64,000 nt of DNA from Eucalyptus grandis (lineage: Eukaryota; Streptophyta; Magnoliopsida; Myrtales; Myrtaceae). Position numbers and translations under genes: made by a program. Under the pieces are notes generated by a model. The model saw only the letters and a program-made list of their open reading frames with translations, made no database searches and was not told the DNA's origin. Location of the stretch: contig NC_052612.1 in NCBI RefSeq assembly GCF_016545825.1, forward strand, positions 40,593,738 to 40,657,737, read 5' to 3'. This document shows positions 59,591 through 64,000 of the stretch, in pieces (position 1 is the first letter of the stretch; each line of letters begins with the position of its first letter).

Positions 59591-60159
59591 ATGGCTCGCT
59601 GTCATGTGAAGCAAGTTTGTGTAGTGTTTGCCTTACAAAATGGGACTCTCCAATGTCTTCATCTGACCTCAACTATGATGGTGACCAAAGACTTTGGCTG
59701 ATTACTTACGAGCTGGATTTGTTGGGTGGGCAAGGATCCAATTATGACCATTATGCCATTGTTCAGTGCCTAGTCCCTTCAGCACGGGCAGAACTTGAAA
59801 CTGCAAATGAGCTCACCGAGCGGATAGGTGGAAGGCTGTCCTGGTGAGGTAGGAATAAAAAAGTTCATCAGGGGTTTCGGGCATGAGCAAACTTGCTCTC
59901 ACCTGCATTGGATCCACCATACCGTCCACCGCTGGACTTTCTGCTGCATATAAAGAACCGGCCTGCAGATGAATCGATTGTCAAATGAGATATGCATAGC
60001 AGGACCTATATAACTGGTAATCAGTATGCCAGGTGAAAAAATTGTAGTTCCTAATGTTGTTCGGTAGGAATGGGTAGGGGGAGCTGTATGGCTTGTGACC
60101 TCAATTTTGTATGGACATCACTTGTAGTAGTGCTTCACAATTCCTTGATTAGCCAATTA
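59591..60159 (+). other. 3' region of the 65K gene
   Basis: This is presumed 3' untranslated sequence and flank. No independent gene was seen. Confidence 0.45.
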
Positions 60160-60846
60160 GGTGCGTTTGGCTGCACCCTATTTCTGTTCCCAGGGAACAG
60201 AAATTTCTGTTTTTTTGTTCCTGGGAACAAAAAGAAACAGAAACAAAACTTAGAAACACTTTTTATTTTTCTTCTTTTCTTCTTATTTTCTTTCTTTTTC
60301 TTTTCGCCGGTCGCGGCCTCGCCATGGCCGGCCATGACCCACGACAGGTCGGCGGCCTCGCCCCCAGGCACGGCGAGGCTCGCCGTCAGCCCCAGGGAGG
60401 GGTCGGCCTCGCCGCCACGGGCGAGCTCGGCCGCCGGATGGCGAGATCGAGCTCGCCCGGCCCGACGAGATGTCGGCGCGTCGGCCGGGCGAGCTCGATC
60501 TCGCCCGGATCGGCGAGGCCGAGCTCGAAGTGGCCACGGCGAGGCCGACCCTCGCCGGCCTACGGCGAGCCTCGCCGTGCCGGGGCGAGGCCGCCGCCCT
60601 CGGTCGGACCCGGTCGCCACCTCACCTGGCCAAAAGAAAAAAAGAAAAAGGAAAAGAAAAAAAGAAAAAAAGGAAAAAAAAAGAAGAAAAAATAAAAATT
60701 ATACAAATTTACCAAACGTGTTTCTATTTATTTTTTGTTAAGAACAAGTTTGAAGAAACGCGTTTTTTGTTGAAATTGTTCTGAACAGAAACATTTTTTT
60801 TATTTCGTTCCTGGAACAATTTTTAAACAACGCAAACAAACGCACC
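60160..60846. mobile_element. Non-autonomous TIR element (687 bp) with GC-rich core
   Basis: The ends are GGTGCGTTTGG and CAAACGCACC. Inside each end are 'gttcc..ggaac' hairpin phrases, then a T-rich tract (60262-60303), a very GC-rich core (60304-60630, many 'ggcgaggc', 'gagctcg'), and a purine tract (60640-60690). The open frames of 100-220 codons in the core come from composition. The target duplication is not clear. It is the same family as the arms at 52.4 and 54.2 kb. Confidence 0.65.
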
Positions 60847-61195
60847 TTTTAGTAGTTGACGTTCTTGTTTCGGTTTTTGGCTTTTCTGTGGTGAACTCTG
60901 ATCTCTTTATAATGTTCATCTCTCCTTCGTGCAAACTGCAAAATAATAAAGATGATCTAAAAAAGAGATTGGAATGAAGATGTTGAATCAAACTATTTTC
61001 ACGAGTTTCACTCCCACTGAAACCTCCTCAAAATTTTCTAATTTCTAATTTCTTTTGATCTTTATTGTGTTGTCCCATCACATTAGTCACAATGTCCAAA
61101 TTTTGTTTGATTATGCTTTTGCATAGGAAAGTCGTTTTTTACTAAAGTACACGGCATTGATTAAAAAGTTAAGCTAAAAATAAATTTAAAGTATT
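60847..61195. other. Intergenic, nothing recognised
   Basis: AT-rich sequence without a supported feature. Confidence 0.4.
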
Positions 61196-61495
61196 CAAGC
61201 ACGCCGGCAATGTGTGCTTTGAGTCTACCTGAACATTAAAAGTGGATATTCTTAAAAATCATCTCCTTTTTTTATTACCATATCGATTTGCATGATTAGG
61301 TACTAATATTAAAGAGAGCACGATATCCTCGATCAAACTCAAATTCCTAGCGTGCTTTGAGTCTAGTTGAATATTAAAAATGAATATTCTTAAAAATCAT
61401 CTCATTGTTTTATTGCCATATCGATTCGCATGATTAGATATTGAAATTAAAGAGAGCAGGATACCCTCGATCAAACTCAAATTCTACCCCCTCTA
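61196..61495. repeat. Tandem duplication, ~141-bp unit
   Basis: 'gtgctttgagtcta', 'atattcttaaaaatcatctc', 'ccatatcgatt', 'gcatgattag' and 'ctcgatcaaactcaaattc' occur in the same order twice. It is non-coding. Confidence 0.8.
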
Positions 61496-61860
61496 TCTAT
61501 CTCTCTTCAACAATTGAGAGAAAGACAAAATGAAGAAGAAAATTTGAAATGGAAGAACAAAAGTGAAAATGAAAGGTGCAGTCGTGAGTATTTAAAACCT
61601 AGGATATAATAAATTGACTTGTGTGGAGATAATTTTCGTTATTATTCCACGTCAAAAATTAGAAACCAAAAAAGAAAAAAGGTAAAAAAAAAAAAAAAAA
61701 ACCTAAGGTGAAGAAAAGGATAAAGCAGGAAAGTCAAGAAGTGGGGCCCCCACCAAGCAGCGAGGTGGCACCACCGCTGCCCCTCTATCCAAAAAGATAT
61801 CCACTTCCCCCTTCCCCTCCTTTTCCCCCCTTTTCTCCCACCATCGCACCCGGACGACGC

Positions 61861-61912
61861 CACGTGTCTGATAGCACGGAGCTCACGTGCCCCGCCCCTC
61901 CGCCATAAAATT
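61861..61912 (+). promoter_or_regulatory. Two G-boxes and TATA-like box before the thioredoxin-like gene
   Basis: CACGTG occurs at 61861-61866 and 61884-61889, 23 bp apart, and ATAAAATT at 61905-61912. This spacing is typical of a light- or ABA-responsive plant promoter. The ATG lies 467 bp after the TATA-like box, so the leader would be long or the true start of transcription lies further on. Confidence 0.5.
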
Positions 61913-62378
61913 CCCCGGGCCCTCGTACGCCGATCCACACGCATCACACGCTTAAAAAAGCGAGCTTTATCCTGTTCAATCCTCGTCGACGCTTCGACCC
62001 AAAAAAAAAAAATTTAATAAATTCCTCGTCGACGCCTCCCGAACCCGGGGCCGTCCGATTCCGTCCCGGTCACAGAAGATCCCACGGCTGACATCGAATC
62101 GAGAGCGTCGACCGCTCTCCAGAATTATCCAGTACCGCCGGCCTCACCGAGCCTTACCGTAGGTCTCCATCTCCGCAGTTTAAAGAAAGGAAGAGCGTCT
62201 TCTCCGTCTTTCCTACGTTTTCGGTACTGGAAAAGAGGGAAGCAAAGCTTGTTGTTGAAGCAGCTGTGAAGCAGCTGGAAGCGTCCCTGTCTCTCCGTGA
62301 TAAGCGAAGAGGTGATAGAAGAAAGGGTTCTTGAGCTTCTTGCGATTGTCGTCGTCGTTGGATGTGAAGAGGTGCCTC

Positions 62379-63786
62379 ATGGCCGTGGTTACCGGCAGAA
62401 CGAGCTTGCTGTGTTCGGACCGTCGAGCCCGGGGCGGCGGAGACGGCGCGCCCGGGTTTTGCGGGAGCGGCGAGGGCCAGAGGTTCGCGAGGTTCCAGGT
62501 GAGGCCGGGTCCTCCGTCGTCGAGATCGACGAAGCATCTGGTGCTCGGATCGCCGTCGATCTCGTGGTCGAGGAGTGGTCTTCACGGCGGGAGGATCGCC
62601 GCGGGCCGAATCGAAGCCGTGCCCAAGAGAGGGGCTGCTCTGGGGTTCCGCGTCAATTCGCAGCAGGTGCGAGCGGAACTCAAAGTTCGCCCCTTTTTCC
62701 TTATTCAGTACGCAGTTTTGATATCTGGGTTTCCTTCTCTGCAATCTTTTTGGTTTGAAAAGAAGTATCTTTTTTTGGTAATTAGTCGGGAAATTGGGTT
62801 CTTGATTCATGGGTTGACGGTGAATTTAATTTTCCGCAGGGTGTTCTTCGAATTGGGAAAGCTCACAAGTGGTGGGAGAAAGGGGTGCAGCCGAACATGA
62901 AGGAAGTGAAAGGCGCGCAAGATCTCGTGGAGTCGTTGCTGAATGCTGGGGACAAGCTGGTCGTCGTCGATTTCTTCTCGCCCGGTTGCGGCGGGTGCAA
63001 GGCTCTGCATCCCAAGATATGCCAGTTTGCCGAGACGAACCCGGACGTCCAGTTCCTCCAGGTGAACTACGAGGAGCACAAGTCCATGTGCTACAGCCTC
63101 GGTGTCCACGTCCTGCCCTTCTTCCGATTCTACCGAGGGGCTCACGGCCGGCTTTGCAGCTTCAGCTGCACCAACGCCACGGTTAGTTTCTGATCCCTTT
63201 CGATTGGTGAAAGGATTGAATTTGTTAGGCATGTCGTAGCTTTAGAGCGAAGAGGTCTCGCGTTTGTGCTGTTTTTAGTGTCATAGGAAAACGGGTTTTA
63301 AGTAATTTGCGATTCGCTGTGCGCATGTTCGTTCGGGGCATAGTGGTTCTGATGTTTGAATTGATTCTCTTCACTCTGTTTGCCAGAAATAGGACTTTCG
63401 CTGTTTAGCATCGTGTGACTTGGTAGTTCTCGTTAAAGCTGATGAATAATTGGAGTCTAGATTGGTTTGCTGTTTCGATACTCATTTCATTTGTCAATTC
63501 ACAGATCAAGAAGTTCAAAGATGCATTAGCCAAGCACACCCCAGCGCGGTGTAGCCTCGAGCCAACAAAAGGTCTGGAAGAGAAGGAGCTTCTTGCGCTC
63601 GCAGCCAACAAAGAGCTGTCCTTCAACTACACACCAAAACCAGTTCAACCTGTGCCGTTGCCTGCGGAAGAAGTTACCGTAGAACCAACACCGTCCCTTC
63701 CAGGCTTTCCTCTTCCTCTTCCATTGGGCGCTCCCAAGTCTGCTCAAGACATGGATGAGAAATCTCTGGTCACGTCCGGGAGATGA
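62379..63786 (+). CDS. ACHT4-like: Chloroplast thioredoxin-like 1 (ACHT type)
   Basis: Exons 62379-62666, 62840-63181 and 63505-63786 give 303 residues. Residues 1-~85 are Ser/Arg/Gly-rich and nearly free of acids (MAVVTGRTSLLCSDRRARGG), as in a chloroplast transit peptide. Residues ~110-225 form a thioredoxin fold: LLNAGDKLVVVDFFSPGCGG, then CKALHPKICQFAETNPDVQF, LQVNYEEHKSMCYSLGVHVL and PFFRFYRGAHGRLCSFSCTN. The active site is CGGC, the atypical redox centre of the ACHT (Lilium-type) branch, instead of WCGPC. VLPFF carries the cis-proline. The C-terminal tail (GLEEKELLALAANKELSFNY..) and final SLVTSGR match the family. These proteins pass oxidising signals to 2-Cys peroxiredoxin and, for ACHT4, to starch synthesis. 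The close overall match to Arabidopsis thioredoxin-like 1-1 is from memory. Confidence 0.93.
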
Positions 63787-64000
63787 TGAGTTCAGCTTTA
63801 TCAAGCGACCAAATTCTCTCGATCCGCCACTCCCAATGTACAGCAACCCTCCTTACGCCATCCGTAGTGTATCTAAGATAGTGTGTGTAAGCGTTCCTAG
63901 GATTTGCAGGGTGTCTGGATCTGGTTTTTGCAATCCTAGCCCCTGCTGTTGTTCCAGTGAGAACTTTGATGAGTTTGTTTTCTTCTTCCTCCTCTATAGA
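63787..64000 (+). other. 3' untranslated region of the thioredoxin-like gene
   Basis: Sequence after the stop up to the window edge. No other feature was seen. Confidence 0.5.

Noticed and set aside
60070..60784. Open frames up to 223 codons in the element at 60.2-60.8 kb
   Set aside because: Alternating frames on both strands in a repetitive GC-rich core; no domain.

Overview
The window is nuclear DNA of a flowering plant. The genes carry GT..AG introns and encode plant-only families, and the spaces between them hold retrotransposon, LINE and MITE debris. The AT-rich repeat at the left edge, and the 'GTGCGTTTGG' and 'GGCCC..TTTGGTT' inverted-repeat elements with GC-rich cores, resemble repeats I associate with Myrtaceae (Eucalyptus and relatives). 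That assignment is from memory and is an inference. I saw no rRNA, tRNA or CRISPR.

1-28.4 kb is a tandem cluster of four genes for a EULS3-type lectin (Euonymus-lectin domain, formerly 'ricin-B-like lectin R40'), all on the plus strand with the same exon plan. Copy 1 is a pseudogene: it carries an LTR-like insertion, a frameshift and an in-frame stop. Copy 2 has an intact lectin domain but an apparent frameshift in its proline-rich leader. Copies 3 and 4 are intact (259 codons each by my count) and lie in a recent ~7 kb tandem duplication. A 173-bp retroposon-like insertion marks one duplicate and a LINE fragment marks the other. Repeats, a Ty3/gypsy gag remnant, and a decayed acidic repeat array split by a 628-bp DNA element fill the spaces.

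28.4-37 kb is gene-poor: local tandem duplications, microsatellites and a GC-rich patch. 37.3-38.9 kb holds a three-exon NAC transcription factor gene of the ANAC046/ANAC087 type, with a TATA box. 39-51.5 kb is again gene-poor, with a possible small secreted peptide, a nested duplication, fold-back elements, and a degenerate gag or coat-protein-like fragment.

54.9-59.6 kb encodes the minor-spliceosome U11/U12 65 kDa protein (two RRMs) in eleven coding exons. One base appears to be missing in the last RRM. 62.4-63.8 kb encodes a chloroplast thioredoxin-like 1 (ACHT type, CGGC active site) in three exons, behind two G-boxes.

The genes do not form a pathway. The shared theme is birth, decay and transposon invasion of the lectin cluster next to three ordinary single genes. 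Exon borders were set by splice consensus, reading frame and agreement among copies; none has been tested against transcripts.
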